Part shown: positions 54,702 through 62,637 of the stretch, piece by piece | Layout of the letters: the number at the start of each line of letters is the position of its first letter | Numbering within the stretch: the first letter of the stretch is position 1 | Assembly (NCBI RefSeq): GCF_042646065.1 | Contig: NZ_JBHRTA010000008.1 | Location: forward strand, 124,001 to 188,000 | Source of the DNA: Parapedobacter deserti | GTDB lineage: Bacteria > Bacteroidota > Bacteroidia > Sphingobacteriales > Sphingobacteriaceae | Length of the DNA stretch: 64,000 bases | Direction of reading: 5' to 3' | Position numbers and translations under genes: made by a program | The notes under the pieces: model-generated | The model's input: only the letters and a program-made list of their open reading frames with translations | What the model was told of the DNA's origin: nothing | Database searches by the model: none

Positions 54702-55286
54702 TTAACCAATGGTCAGTATGCAAACTAGCGCACTGATCAGCAGGTTGAAAACCTTACGGAGCAGTCGTAAAGCTCTACTAACCTGCACTTTGACGGTATT
54801 TTCGCTGATATGGAGCTCTGAGGCGATTTCCCGATAGCTCAGACCGTCTCGGCGGTTTAGTTCAAATACCCTGCGCATACCTTCAGGCATATTAGCAACT
54901 TCCCGTTCAATCGCCTTTGCCAGTTCTTTCTCTCTGATATGTGCATCGACACTCCAAACTCCTTCGTCGGCTACCTTGGTTACCATGGATAGATATGCAT
55001 TTTTCACCTTGCTATGGTCAAGCAAATCGAAAACCCTGTTCCGCACTGAGCGGTACAGGAATGCCGACAGCCTACCCCGGTCGTCTATTGTGGCATGTTT
55101 GTCCCAAAGCGTGGCAAACACATCCTGAAGAGCATCCTTCGCAAGGTCGTCATCCTGCAATATCCTCAACGCATGACGGAACAGCACCTCCCAATAGCGC
55201 TGGTAGATTTCGGCAAATGCCCGCTCATCTCCTGATTTTAACAGGGATAGGAGTCTATGGTCCGTGTACCTACCGTAATCCGCCAT
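54702..55286 (-). CDS. ECF RNA polymerase sigma factor
   Basis: The frame extends to 55583 but homology starts at the ATG at 55286, giving 194 residues. Region 2 motifs: AFAEIYQRYWEVLFRHAL and LAKDALQDVFATLW. Region 4 motifs: MPEGMRRVFELNRRDGLSYREIA and SENTVKVQVSRAL. It ends in a hydrophobic tail (LLISALVCILTIG). It is the first gene of the cascade controlling the SusC/SusD locus. A TACATTTG box at 55308-55315 may be its promoter. Confidence 0.93.
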   Translation of the reverse strand: MADYGRYTDHRLLSLLKSGDERAFAEIYQRYWEVLFRHALRILQDDDLAKDALQDVFATLWDKHATIDDRGRLSAFLYRSVRNRVFDLLDHSKVKNAYLSMVTKVADEGVWSVDAHIREKELAKAIEREVANMPEGMRRVFELNRRDGLSYREIASELHISENTVKVQVSRALRLLRKVFNLLISALVCILTIG

Positions 55287-55307
55287 GTCCACTAAAAAAA
55301 GATGTAA

Positions 55308-55315
55308 CAAATGTA
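55308..55315 (-). promoter_or_regulatory. Possible Bacteroidota -7 box (TACATTTG)
   Basis: On the reverse strand TACATTTG fits the TAnnTTTG consensus and ends 21 bp before the sigma factor ATG at 55286. No clear TTTG -33 element was found at the normal distance. The upstream sequence is shared with the start of the truncated MFS gene on the other strand. Confidence 0.35.
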
Positions 55316-55373
55316 GCGAAAATTCCGTGGGCGGTTTATATTCGCTTGACAATCGGGCTTTAAAAGGCCCCAC

Positions 55374-55944
55374 ATGACCTTCGGGCTGTTCAAAAGAGCC
55401 AACGTGCGCATCGGGGTGATCCTGCTTGTCGGCCTCGGGATGTTCATGGGCGCCGGCTCCATCCAGTCCATCTATACCAATGCCATCCTCGGCTACAACT
55501 GGAAAATCAATGCCTCGCTCAGCCTGATGACGATGCCCGGCATGGTCATCGCGGGATTTGTCAGTTTCCACTGGACCAAGCATAACCTGCCGATCAAGAT
55601 GTACATCTTTTCGGGATTTGCCGCCTATGTATTGAACTACGTGATCCTCTATTTCATGATGGTGCCGGGGCTAAGCATCGATTGGTTCCTGTTGCCCCAG
55701 CTGCTGAACGGCTATGGGGTGCTCACTGTTTATCGCGCTCTGGCTTTACGGACTGAACGGAATCCTCATGAACACGTACAGCCAGGTGGGCGATTACGGG
55801 CAGGTGCGGCTGGACGCCATACTTGCCGCCAACAAAACCCTGCTGGGCTATGTCATCATTGCGGGGCTGGCATTTCTCACGTTCATCTTTTTCCACCAGT
55901 TCGGCGATTTCAAGTACCGCATTGCACCGGTACCGCATGCGTAA
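55374..55944 (+). pseudogene. Truncated, frameshifted MFS transporter (C-terminal half)
   Basis: The first segment (55374 to about 55722) encodes FKRANVRIGVILLVGLGMF, MGAGSIQSIYTNAIL and further membrane helices typical of the second half of a 14-helix DHA2-type MFS drug exporter. At LLNGYG the frame breaks. The continuation (GCSLFIALWLYGLNG ... FHQFGDFKYRIAPVPHA, stop at 55944) is in another frame; a 5-bp deletion of a repeated ATGGG at about 55713-55720 would explain it. The N-terminal half of the gene is missing. Remains total about 190 codons where the family has about 500. It starts 87 bp from the divergent sigma gene. Confidence 0.75.
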
Positions 55945-56085
55945 ATCGGAATGGGAAAGCCGCAGAAACGGGAAAGCCAGGGATACGGCATCAGCCGGGG
56001 CCGAAGACATCGCGGGCGTCGTTTAATAGCATCATATCTATCGCATTTATTTTTTAATTTTATCATTCATAATCATCTGTTAACC

Positions 56086-56685
56086 ATGGAAAGAAGTATC
56101 GTTAAAAAAGCATTGAAGTACTGGTATTTACCGCTGATAATCGGAATCTTATATATTATGATGGGAATCTGGGTGTTTATAACCCCCCTGAACTCGTTTC
56201 TCGCCCTGACGGTGTTCCTGAGCGCCGGGATTTTGATGATCGGTATTGCCGAACTGGTTTATGCTATCGCCAACCGGAAGCGCCTCTATAATTGGGGCTG
56301 GAGTTTGATAGGCGGCATATTGAACCTGGTGATCGGTGTCTGTCTGCTCTTCAATCCCGGCTTATCCGCGTTGATGCTGTCGGTTTTTATCGGGCTATGG
56401 TTGCTGTTCCGATCGGTAATAGCGATCATCAATGCGTTTGAATTCAAGCGTTCGGGGACAAGGAAATGGGGCCGGGTACTGGCAACGGGTATTCTGGGGG
56501 TTCTCTTCTCCGCCCTGTTGGTCTGGAATCCCGTCATCACCGGCGTGACCGTCGGCATCTGGATAGCAATCGGATTGGTCACGGTTGGCATGCTCCATAT
56601 CCTGCTGAGTCTAATCCTCCGGAAAGTAAAGAAATACCGGGACGATCTGGAGGACCGGTTGAACGACTACGTGGAAGTGGATTAA
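56086..56685 (+). CDS. HdeD-family (DUF308) membrane protein
   Basis: 199 residues from the ATG at 56086. The frame opens earlier (55951) but upstream sequence belongs to the decayed MFS gene. Six hydrophobic helices are arranged as three hairpins, each with a glycine-rich turn (IIGILYIMMGIWVFITP; LIGGILNLVIGVCLLFNP; ATGILGVLFSALLVWNP), the internal repeat of HdeD/DUF308 proteins. Family members are linked to acid resistance in enterobacteria, but the biochemical role is unknown. This is the only intact gene in the decayed patch at 55.4-57.9 kb. Confidence 0.85.
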   Translation: MERSIVKKALKYWYLPLIIGILYIMMGIWVFITPLNSFLALTVFLSAGILMIGIAELVYAIANRKRLYNWGWSLIGGILNLVIGVCLLFNPGLSALMLSVFIGLWLLFRSVIAIINAFEFKRSGTRKWGRVLATGILGVLFSALLVWNPVITGVTVGIWIAIGLVTVGMLHILLSLILRKVKKYRDDLEDRLNDYVEVD

Positions 56686-56735
56686 CGGGAAAACTACGAT
56701 TTGGATCATTACCTCACATATTAGAATAAAAAAAC

Positions 56736-57540
56736 ATGGAAAAAGTAATTGCAATTACCGGATTAGGGGGCATAGGCATGGCATGTGCCCCAGGATAGGT
56801 GCAGGCTTCAGGCTGGTACTGGGCGATTTCAATACAGCGCACCTGGAAAAGGTTGCGGAAGACCTAAGCAATGCGGGATATGACGTCACGACGGCCGCCC
56901 TGGATGTGTCCGACAAGAATTCAGTCGATGGATTCGCCAAGACAGCTGCAGCATTGGGCGAAATCGCTGCCATTTTGCATACGGCCGGAATCTCCCACAA
57001 TATGGGAAGTGCCGAACGCATCATGGACATTAACCTCGTGGGCACGGCGCGGATGATCGAGGCTTTTGAGCCGTATGTGACCCGGGGGGCGGTAGGTGTT
57101 TTCATTTCCAGCAATTCGGGATACCTGGGCCGGGCGCTGACGGAAGAAGAAACATCGGCCGTGGCCACCTTATCCGCCGATGCGCTCAGGGAACAGGTCG
57201 GAAACTGGCATATCCGGGAATCCGGCGAGGCCTATGTATTGTCCAAACGTGCCAACCGGTTACAGGTCGCTTCGTCCGCTGCCCGCTGGGGCAGGAAAGG
57301 AGCCCGTATCGTGTCCATCAGCCCCGGAGTCATCAGTACGCCAATGAGCAAAAAGGAACAGGAAACGTCCAAGCAAATGGCGTTCATGATCCAAATACAC
57401 CTGTTGGTCGGATAGGCACTCCCGAAGACATCGCAGCCACCGTGGAGTTCCTGATCAGCCCGGCGGCCGGCTTTATTTCGGGAACGGATATTTTGGTGGA
57501 TGGCGGGATAACGGCTTTGCTGAAAGGAATGGGGAAGTAA
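56736..57540 (+). pseudogene. Short-chain dehydrogenase/reductase with two frameshifts
   Basis: Starts at ATG 56736 with the nucleotide-binding motif TGLGGIGMACA, then stops in frame after a few codons (TAG near 56796). One frameshift at about 56790 leads into the long middle part (RIGAGFRLVLGDFN ... AAILHTAGISHN ... VFISSNSGYLG ... YVLSK), which carries the catalytic YxxxK. A second break at about 57388 leads to NTPVGRIGTPEDIAATVEFL and GTDILVDGGITALL, stopping at 57540. All parts of a normal ~265-residue SDR are present, so the damage is only two small indels. Confidence 0.82.
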
Positions 57541-57571
57541 TTTCTTCAGGTACTCACCATCCCCACCAGTG

Positions 57572-57605
57572 GGTCAAACCGTAGCGACCCCGCTACGGTT
57601 TGACC
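57572..57605. terminator. 15-bp perfect hairpin between convergent pseudogenes
   Basis: GGTCAAACCGTAGCG (57572-57586), loop ACCC, CGCTACGGTTTGACC (57591-57605). It lies between the 3' ends of the SDR pseudogene and the LacI fragment, and it includes the stop codon of the latter. No long T-run is seen on either side, so it may be a bidirectional terminator or an RNA-stabilising structure. Confidence 0.6.
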
Positions 57606-57937
57606 GGTTGCTTTCTCAAGGAAGAAGAGCGGACAATGAGTCTTGAACCGACCAGTATGGTATTGCTGATTGTCAATGGGATGTTTTTATTGATCTGCTG
57701 CAATAAGTGCTGAGCAGCTACGGTCCCCATTTCCATAGCCGGATTATCTATGGTTGTCAGGTCGGGATCGATCATCCGGCTCATGAAATCATTGTTGAAT
57801 CCAACGATTGCGATATTCTGCGGCACGCGGATCCCGGCTTTGATGAGTGTCCTCATGCAGGCGATGGCGGGAGGTCGTTTGTGATGAACAGTCCGCCCGG
57901 GTAAAGGGTCCATCCGAAGGATTTCGATGACTTTCAT
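57593..57937 (-). pseudogene. LacI-family regulator, C-terminal fragment with frameshift
   Basis: The last ~85 residues match the effector-binding domain of LacI-type regulators: MRTLIKAGIRVPQNIAIVGFN, then PDLTTIDNPAMEMGTVAAQ and HLLQQI. Upstream the family motif GGLFITND is present but in a different frame (break near 57868). The N-terminal two-thirds, including the DNA-binding domain, are absent. It is a remnant, convergent with the SDR pseudogene. Confidence 0.72.
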
Positions 57938-58074
57938 CGCCTTTATGAACTAAAGGACGTTTCCGCCCGGCAAATAAAAAGCGATGGATCGCCAGTTGCC
58001 AAATGTTTTTTTATTCGGATACAAACTTCATAACTTTGATGGTTATGAAAACCCCGCTCTGTTAAGATCATAAA

Positions 58075-58647
58075 ATGTCGAAATTATTAGAAAACATAAG
58101 CCTAATCATACGATTGGACGCTGAAGAGCAGAAAAAGATCGAACGTGCGTTTATTCCTGCATCCCTGCGGAAAGGAGAACACTGGATCACAGCGGGTAAA
58201 GTATGTAAACAGGTCGCGTTTTTACATAGCGGCAAACTCAGGGTATATTACGGCGATATTTCCGGTGATGAGACCACCTGCCATTTTTTTATGCCCGAAA
58301 GCTTTGTCTCCTCGCTCACCAGTTTTTTGACCAATACGCCGTCAACAGAGCATATCACAGCCATGGAAGACAGCGAGCTGCTGAACATTTCCAAAGAAAG
58401 GCTGGAGGCGCTATCGGATGAGATCCCCAAGCTGCACATCTGGCGGAGGGTCATTGCAGAGAACCTGTTTATATCGATGGAAAAGCGGGTTGCGATGCTT
58501 CAATCGAAGACCGCTTATGAGCGGTACAGCAAAATGATCGAAGAGGATCCCCGCATCCTGCTGAGTGTCCCCCTGCAATATACGGCCTCGTTTCTGGGCA
58601 TAACACCCCAACATCTCAGCCGGTTACGAAGGGAGTCAGTAAAATAA
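58075..58647 (+). CDS. Crp/Fnr-family transcriptional regulator
   Basis: A 190-residue regulator with a cNMP-binding beta-roll (residues about 28-115; LRKGEHWITAGKVCKQVAFLHSGK in short form) and a C-terminal winged helix (LQYTASFLGITPQHLSRLRR). Helical bundle YERYSKMIEEDPRILL precedes the DNA-binding part. It differs considerably from the Crp protein at 25686. The outer-membrane-like gene at 58722 and the epimerase gene at 59385 follow on the same strand and may be its targets. Confidence 0.9.
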   Translation: MSKLLENISLIIRLDAEEQKKIERAFIPASLRKGEHWITAGKVCKQVAFLHSGKLRVYYGDISGDETTCHFFMPESFVSSLTSFLTNTPSTEHITAMEDSELLNISKERLEALSDEIPKLHIWRRVIAENLFISMEKRVAMLQSKTAYERYSKMIEEDPRILLSVPLQYTASFLGITPQHLSRLRRESVK

Positions 58648-58721
58648 TTTCTTAACATTTGTTCAGCCGGGCTGCCTGTTTCATTTAGACCTTTGTAAGG
58701 TAATCTTAACAAATTCAGAAA

Positions 58722-59375
58722 ATGAAACAGCTTATGCTTATTACCACACTGATGCTATCAGCCATCGTGTCAGGTGCACAAACCTCGGGAAAGAAATCCA
58801 AAGAGATTGTTCTCTTAGCCGGCGCGATCCAGCCCATACTTCTCCAGGGCGGGAATTTTGAAGTGGACTTTTATCTGCCCAGGATTGTATTCAACTATTC
58901 GCATGGGTTTTCATTGGATATGGAGCGCAAAACAGGTACCACCGTTGGCGATGCAAAGAAACAATCTGTGGCTTATCACCTGCCTTATTCAACGGGATTC
59001 GGGGTGGGGTACCGGTTAAACAGATACCTTGATATCCGGCTGGAACCGAAGATGCACAAATTCGAGGCTTATTACGACGGAACACGGCGGCAGGAGTCCG
59101 TTAATCAGATTGTGGACTACCGCACGGTAACCCTGGGGGTGGGCGCTTACTTCCGGTGGAAACCATTCGAAAAGCAGACGAACGCACTGAAGGGCATTTT
59201 TACCTCGACCAGCATAAGGTACTGGCAAAATGTCTGGACATCGCTGGATAACAATAAACATCAATACGTTAATAGGGTGACAAACAAAACCGAAACGTTA
59301 AAAGCGGCCAATATCGGGATTGCCAATACGCCTTTTCTGTTCAATATCGGAATTGGCTATAGTATTATCTTTTAA
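58722..59375 (+). CDS. Putative outer-membrane beta-barrel protein
   Basis: A 217-residue exported protein with signal peptide ending at VSGAQT. Alternating strands with aromatic girdle residues (VDFYLPRIVFNYSHGFSLD; STGFGVGYRLNRYLDIRLE; LGVGAYFRWKPF) and a C-terminal aromatic (IGYSIIF) indicate a small barrel. It starts 75 bp after the Crp/Fnr gene; the next gene begins 10 bp after its stop. Ligand unknown. Confidence 0.7.
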   Translation: MKQLMLITTLMLSAIVSGAQTSGKKSKEIVLLAGAIQPILLQGGNFEVDFYLPRIVFNYSHGFSLDMERKTGTTVGDAKKQSVAYHLPYSTGFGVGYRLNRYLDIRLEPKMHKFEAYYDGTRRQESVNQIVDYRTVTLGVGAYFRWKPFEKQTNALKGIFTSTSIRYWQNVWTSLDNNKHQYVNRVTNKTETLKAANIGIANTPFLFNIGIGYSIIF

Positions 59376-59384
59376 CACTCTACC

Positions 59385-60317
59385 ATGCCTGCACAATTAC
59401 ATACGGTGCTCGGAGCATCCGGTGCAACCGGGAGGGCAGTTATCCTTGAGCTCGCAAAAAGGAACCTCAGCATAAGGGCTGTCCACCGGTCCGCGAAACC
59501 GTCGGAGTCCGGGACCGTACAGGCCAACCTGTTGGATAAAGAACAGACTATCCGTGCCATTGATGGATCATCCTACGTTTATCTTTGCGTTGGTTTACAA
59601 TACCGGTCCAAAGTATGGGAAAGGGACTGGCCGCTGTTAATGGCGAATGTGATCGAAGCCTGCATCGTTACAAAGGCGGTTCTGATCTTTTTTGATAACG
59701 TATATATGTACTCAAAGCCATTGCATAATCCATTTAATGAGCAGCATCCCCAGCAGCCCTCAACTAAGAAGGGGATTGCCAGGAAATCCGTCGCAGACCT
59801 GCTGTTAAGTTCGGTCAGGAAACACAAACTACAGGCGGTAATCGGCAGGTCCGCAGATTTTTACGGGCCTCACGCAGTTAACAGCCCGTTCCATATATCA
59901 TTTTTGGAACGGATGCTCTGCGGAAAAAGTCCTATGGCACTGGGTAAAGCAAACGCACGGCATACTTATGCCTACACGATCGATAATGGTAAAGCATTGG
60001 TGGAGCTCGCCCTGGACGAAAGCACCTACGGACAGGTGTGGCATCTGCCGGCCGGTGACCCGCTCACAATTGAACAGCTAACTGAACTTTTCAATTGCGC
60101 ATTATCTACAAGGTATGAGACTGCCTATCTTTCCCACTTCTTAAGAACGACATTATCGCTGTTTATTCCCCCTTTAAGGGAGGTGACTGAGATGCTTTAC
60201 CAGTTTGAAGATGATTACATCATGTCTTCTGATAAGTTCAAAGATCACTTTCCCCGCTTTAAGGTAACGCCCTACGAAGTTGGAATAAGTGAAATGATCA
60301 AATCGTTTGAAAATTGA
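59385..60317 (+). CDS. NAD(P)-dependent epimerase/dehydratase-family protein
   Basis: A 310-residue protein with the Rossmann motif VLGASGATGRAVI at residues 8-20, an acidic residue in AVHRSAK replaced by basic ones, suggesting NADP, and FYGPHAVNSPFH and WHLPAGDPLTIEQ, typical of extended SDR epimerases. The usual YxxxK catalytic motif is not clear (YSKPLH... could be its remnant). It follows the barrel gene by 10 bp. Substrate unknown. Confidence 0.8.
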   Translation: MPAQLHTVLGASGATGRAVILELAKRNLSIRAVHRSAKPSESGTVQANLLDKEQTIRAIDGSSYVYLCVGLQYRSKVWERDWPLLMANVIEACIVTKAVLIFFDNVYMYSKPLHNPFNEQHPQQPSTKKGIARKSVADLLLSSVRKHKLQAVIGRSADFYGPHAVNSPFHISFLERMLCGKSPMALGKANARHTYAYTIDNGKALVELALDESTYGQVWHLPAGDPLTIEQLTELFNCALSTRYETAYLSHFLRTTLSLFIPPLREVTEMLYQFEDDYIMSSDKFKDHFPRFKVTPYEVGISEMIKSFEN

Positions 60318-60641
60318 CCGTTTGCAGTGGCAGATTCATTTATAGCAACCGAAGAGAAAAAGCTGATCAATGGTTGCTTCGTGCGGAAGAAAATACGAAA
60401 AGCCGCTATCCTAAAACTTAAAGGCGTCAAAATGATTTACCAAACGGAATGTACACATAGATGTAAGCTGGTCACTGCCAAAGCGCAGTCGAAAGGGAAC
60501 CGATAAAAAGGTTGGCATCCTTTCCTTTTTTTATCACTTGTTAAATTTCGCATCTTTTTCGCTAGTAGATAACTCTAAAGCTTTTATTCCACCGATGAAA
60601 ATAGGCCTTATTCCCCCGTCCAGTAACCATCCACTGTACAA
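60318..60641 (+). other. Intergenic stretch, no convincing gene
   Basis: A 59-codon frame from GTG 60327 to TAA 60506 exists (rich in Lys; SFIATEEKKLINGC...) but has no ATG, signal or known motif. A short A/T-flanked hairpin (AAAGG at 60507-60511, CCTTT at 60519-60523, then a T-run) could be a weak forward terminator for the epimerase gene. Nothing else was recognised. Confidence 0.45.
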
Positions 60642-60914
60642 TTAGCCGAAACTTAATACCTTGCTCGCAGTGTGAAGATCTCCTGCCGTGGAAGTACCGT
60701 AAAATGTGGGAGATGCAGCGGGCTTGGTCTGTATTAACACATCACAGGAATCTATGTTTTTGGCGGTAAAGGCTTTTGTATTCTAATCCTTCGTATGACT
60801 GGTTATCCATTCCGTGATGAATGTTATGATATTTTCAAACGTCAAACTCGTGATATCTGACGGGTCATACCCCCCTTCTTCAACTTCGACAAACCGTTGC
60901 CATCCGCTGATAAG
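60642..60914 (-). pseudogene. Unassigned reverse frame with an in-frame TAG
   Basis: A protein-like reverse frame runs from about 60914 (GWQRFVEVEEGGYDPSDITS, then FENIITFITEWITSHTKD) to a TAG at 60783-60785. It continues in the same frame as NTKAFTAKNIDSCDVLIQTK through SKVLSFG to TAA at 60642. It has no start codon or recognised family. It overlaps the left end of repeat copy A. It may be the tail of a lost gene with a nonsense change, or two unrelated tails. Confidence 0.3.
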
Positions 60915-61210
60915 TTAAAGGCCCGGCTTATAAAATTCCATAAGGCGCACGGCTCGGACGCGTATATAAATCTGTTCAAGGACCCAAAGCTGATTGTATT
61001 GGAAGAGGAATTGATCCCATCGGGGTATTTCAAAACTCCGCGCGATGTGGCAGAGGTGCAGCAGCATTGCCGTGAAACCTATGGATACAATTATCCAAGC
61101 GCCACGAGCACGCTGAATACAGCGGTTGAAAAAGGGTGGCTGGTGAAAGACCAGAAAACCTCGCCCATGAAGTATAAACAGGGGCCGAAAGCTCCGAAAG
61201 GGGATTAAAA
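60873..61210 (+). repeat. Direct repeat copy A (short gene fragment)
   Basis: About 330 bp nearly identical to 62232-62580 in the same orientation. The forward frame encodes FNFDKPLPSADKLKARLIKF, then LEEELIPSGYFKTPRDVAEV, ending APKGD at TAA 61208. It has no in-frame ATG (a stop precedes it; TTG 60897 is the only start candidate), so it looks like the 3' part of a lost gene. The C-terminal region could be a winged helix (PSATSTLNTAVEKGWL). The family was not recognised. Copy A lacks three bases that copy B has (LIVLEE versus LIDLLEE). Confidence 0.7.
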
Positions 61211-61222
61211 CAACAAAATAAA

Positions 61223-61244
61223 AGCCATCCGACGCCGGATGGCT
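61223..61244 (-). terminator. Intrinsic terminator of the Rpn nuclease gene
   Basis: AGCCATCCG (61223-61231), loop ACGC, CGGATGGCT (61236-61244). On the reverse strand the 9-bp stem is followed by TTTTATTTTG. It lies 31 bp after the stop codon of the Rpn-like gene (61276), the expected place for a Rho-independent terminator. Confidence 0.75.
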
Positions 61245-61275
61245 CAATATCATTATAACGACAACCAAGCGGCCG

Positions 61276-62190
61276 CTATTTCTTTTTCTCCAAGGCCGAA
61301 CGGACGTTCTTAACGAAATCAATGGAAGTTTGGGACGCACGGGCAGCTTGCTCATCATCGAAACCGAAGTCCAAAATAAGATTCGCTACCACTGAAGCCT
61401 TCCCTTTTTCTATGCCTTTTTCTATGCCTTTTTCTTCACCCTCCCTGCGGGCATATTCAAGCGCACCGGCCGTATCCAACTTACGTTTCAGACTCGTATC
61501 ATACATCTCTTTCTCCTCCTTTGTCAGTTTGCTGTATTCAGCAATGTTAAATAGCTTTTCAAAAATCGGCTTCCGAAGGTAAAGGGGAATCTTTTTCAGT
61601 TTGCTCATGTTCTTCAGCACATACAACCAACCGTCAAGATCCGTCTCCAATTCGGACTCCTCTTTAGCAAAGTTACGCAACTCTAAGTAAATAAACCCAA
61701 GGTCGTCATAAAAAACTTCGCCCGTATCCCTGTTACACAAGCAAATATCGTGCAGGTACCGGTCGTCATGGCCGCCGCTGGGCATAGCGAACCCGTCCAT
61801 CAATACGATGACGTATACTTCGGGGATCGCGTAATCCCATTCTTTCCGCTTGCCTTTGGGAGCCTGATCGGATATCAGCTTGCTGCCATAATACAGCATA
61901 CGTTTTTTGAGATTGGCCAGTGCACTCCGCTGAACCTCAATAATAAATTTCTCGCCGTTGCATGCAGTACAGGTGAGGTCAAAAATGACGCCGCCGATTT
62001 CCTCGGTATCACCCGCATATTCGTTTTTATTGAACACTAAATCGACTATTTCCTTCCGTCCCTGAAAAATGCCGTTCAACAAAGCGATCAGTAGGTCTTT
62101 GTTCGGCTCGGTACCGAATATCCGCTTAAAGCTGAAGTCCAAGAGCGGATCAATGAATCTGCCTGCAATAGGTTGCTCGGATTTGGTCAT
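61276..62190 (-). CDS. Rpn-family recombination-promoting nuclease / putative transposase
   Basis: 304 residues from the ATG at 62190; the longer frame to 62394 runs antisense through repeat copy B and is discarded. The start FIDPLLDFSFKRIFGTEPNKDLLIALLN is the hallmark of the PD-(D/E)XK transposase/Rpn group (PF12784 type). Catalytic residues are probably the Asp in VIFDLTCTA and the Glu-x-Gln in FIIEVQR. The C-terminus contains a repeated EKGIEKGIEKGK motif, a common unstable tract in this family. Related proteins promote RecA-independent recombination. It has its own terminator, and copies of a short repeat flank it. Confidence 0.9.
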   Translation of the reverse strand: MTKSEQPIAGRFIDPLLDFSFKRIFGTEPNKDLLIALLNGIFQGRKEIVDLVFNKNEYAGDTEEIGGVIFDLTCTACNGEKFIIEVQRSALANLKKRMLYYGSKLISDQAPKGKRKEWDYAIPEVYVIVLMDGFAMPSGGHDDRYLHDICLCNRDTGEVFYDDLGFIYLELRNFAKEESELETDLDGWLYVLKNMSKLKKIPLYLRKPIFEKLFNIAEYSKLTKEEKEMYDTSLKRKLDTAGALEYARREGEEKGIEKGIEKGKASVVANLILDFGFDDEQAARASQTSIDFVKNVRSALEKKK

Positions 62191-62231
62191 AGGCAAAGAT
62201 AAAATAATCTGACAAAAGATCACCCTCCCCA

Positions 62232-62580
62232 GCTTTTTCAACTTCGACAAACCGTTGCCATCCGCTGATAAGTTAAAGGCCCGGCTTATAAAATTCCATA
62301 AGGCGCACGGCTCGGACGCGTATATAAATCTGTTCAAGGACCCAAAGCTGATTGACCTATTGGAAGAGGAATTGATCCCATCGGGGTATTTCAAAACTCC
62401 GCGTGATGTGCCGGAGGTGCAGCAGTATTGCCGCGAAACCTATGGATACAATTATCCAAGTGCTACGGGCACGCTGAACACAGCGGTTGAAAAAGGGTGG
62501 CTGGTGAAGAATGAAAAACTTCGCCTATGAGGTGCAAACAGGGGGCGAAGGCTCCGAAGGGGAAAAAATAGGATAAAAAC
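62232..62580 (+). repeat. Direct repeat copy B (short gene fragment)
   Basis: Second copy of the fragment at 60873-61210, same orientation, upstream of the Rpn-like gene. The frame (TTG 62255) encodes PSADKLKARLIKF, LIDLLEEELIPSGYFKTPRD and VPEVQQYCRETYGYN. Near the end a one-base difference relative to copy A shifts the frame, so it stops early (KNEKLRL at 62530). Several synonymous differences show that the copies have diverged somewhat. Function unknown. Confidence 0.7.
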
Positions 62581-62637
62581 AAAATCCACCTACCTCTTGG
62601 CAAATGGCTGTCAGTCATCGGCGATATCCGGCCTACC

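Noticed and set aside
54702..55583. Longer 293-residue version of the second sigma factor
   Set aside because: The first 99 residues are antisense to the truncated MFS gene and lack sigma features; homology starts at 55286.
61276..62394. Longer 372-residue version of the Rpn nuclease
   Set aside because: The first 68 residues are antisense to repeat copy B and the same shadow peptide appears opposite copy A; the family start motif begins at 62190.
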